Below are positions 63,376 through 64,000 of a stretch of 64,000 bases of DNA, piece by piece. The notes beneath the pieces were generated by a model that was not told where the DNA came from, ran no database searches, and saw only the letters and a program-made list of their open reading frames with translations. The first letter of the stretch is position 1. Each line of letters starts with the position of its first letter. The translations under genes were made by a program, and so were the position numbers. The stretch is taken from NCBI RefSeq assembly GCF_002976435.1, contig NZ_PUGF01000004.1, positions 124,001-188,000 of the forward strand, in the 5' to 3' direction. This stretch comes from Solimicrobium silvestre. Lineage in GTDB: Bacteria > Pseudomonadota > Gammaproteobacteria > Burkholderiales > Burkholderiaceae_D.

Positions 63376-64000
63376 TTACCGTGAAGAAATTCCGCCCTTG
63401 AAGTTTGCTTTACGAAGTAATGAATCATATTGCTGAGACATGACATAGTTTTGAACTTGCGCCATGAAATCCATTGTTACAACTACGATAATCAACAGAG
63501 ATGTACCACCAAAAGAGAATGGTACTTTCCATTTCGCAACTAAAAACTCAGGTAGCAAACAAACTAGCGTGATATAAACAGCACCTGCCAAAGTCAAACG
63601 CATTAATATCTTATCGATATAGCGCGCTGTCTGATCCCCTGGTCTGATTCCTGGCACAAACGCACCACTCTTCTTCAGGTTATCGGCTGTTTCTTTGCTA
63701 TTAAATACCAATGCAGTATAAAAGAAGCAGAAAAATACGATAGCTACTGCATACAACAACGCATGAATCGGTTCACCAGGCCCCATCGACAATGCTAAAT
63801 CCTTTAAGAATCGCATAAACGGTGAGTTATCTCCAGTTGAAACAAACCAACCAGTAATAGTAGCCGGAAACAGGATAATAGAGGAAGCAAAAATTGGAGG
63901 AATTACGCCTGCCATGTTTAGCTTCAACGGCAAATGACTACTTTGCCCACCATAAATCTTGTTACCTACCTGACGCTTAGCATAGTTTACGAGTATTTTG
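63376..64000 (-). CDS. secY: Protein translocase subunit SecY, 5' end outside window
   Basis: The C-terminal 207 codons of SecY. The frame stays open to the right edge ([35 protein letters not shown]), with the late TM helices and [19 protein letters not shown]. It forms the protein-conducting channel with SecE and SecG. The standard order secY-infA-rpmJ-rpsM supports the call. Confidence 0.97.
   Translation of the reverse strand, partial: KILVNYAKRQVGNKIYGGQSSHLPLKLNMAGVIPPIFASSIILFPATITGWFVSTGDNSPFMRFLKDLALSMGPGEPIHALLYAVAIVFFCFFYTALVFNSKETADNLKKSGAFVPGIRPGDQTARYIDKILMRLTLAGAVYITLVCLLPEFLVAKWKVPFSFGGTSLLIIVVVTMDFMAQVQNYVMSQQYDSLLRKANFKGGISSR

Overview
The window reads as a chromosomal segment of a Gram-negative betaproteobacterium, most likely Burkholderiales and possibly near Oxalobacteraceae. 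The reasons are moderate GC, the ribosomal alpha operon (secY-infA-rpmJ-rpsM-rpsK-rpsD-rpoA-rplQ) next to dsbD, a beta-proteobacterial style valine-degradation operon, OMF/MFP/RND and EmrAB-type efflux sets, and a chromosomal CII-like regulator. The genus call is an inference from gene content. I saw no prophage, CRISPR array, complete insertion sequence, tRNA or rRNA gene.

Layout. 1-2 kb: the 3' part of a TPR-sulfotransferase and a dRS3-like inverted-repeat element. 2-8 kb: an XRE regulator, a YiiX-like amidase with a membrane hydroxylase, and a four-gene lipid-modification operon (DCC protein, fatty acid desaturase, methyltransferase, DUF4166) divergent from an ArsR repressor. 8-11 kb: a secreted alpha/beta hydrolase, a CusRS-type two-component system and a LysR remnant. 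11.3-17.5 kb: a complete operon for valine catabolism from isobutyryl-CoA to propionyl-CoA, preceded by a LiuR-like operator and a full cobalamin riboswitch. 17.5-20.4 kb: a membrane diguanylate cyclase. 20.6-26.6 kb: a tripartite MFS efflux set, a siderophore-interacting protein and a LysR regulator. 26.6-30.4 kb: a TetR gene with a small membrane ORF, ynfA, two genes that lost their 5' ends at one deletion junction, and a nucleotidyltransferase-HEPN module with a leaderless promoter. 30.4-35.4 kb: a phospholipase C behind five tandem Pho-box units, and a sedolisin-type lipoprotein protease behind a c-di-GMP-I riboswitch. 36-44.6 kb: a parvulin lipoprotein, an RND efflux operon and a second siderophore-interacting protein divergent from a MarR gene. 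44.6-57.7 kb: a DEAD-box helicase with two C-terminal RNA-binding domains, a cytochrome P450, a PLP enzyme, a 5'-3' exonuclease, a CII-like regulator, a sulfotransferase, formaldehyde dehydrogenase, an outer-membrane barrel, a second sedolisin and a DUF2306 protein. 57.7-64 kb: dsbD and the alpha operon.

The most notable signals are regulatory RNA. The first is a cobalamin riboswitch that leads into valine degradation instead of a B12 gene. The second is a c-di-GMP riboswitch whose downstream hairpin buries the Shine-Dalgarno of a secreted protease; a diguanylate cyclase lies elsewhere in the window. The third is a run of intrinsic terminators and a possible alternative-pairing RNA inside the rpsK-rpsD-rpoA-rplQ operon. 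A fourth is the leaderless, palindrome-covered promoter of the nucleotidyltransferase-HEPN pair.
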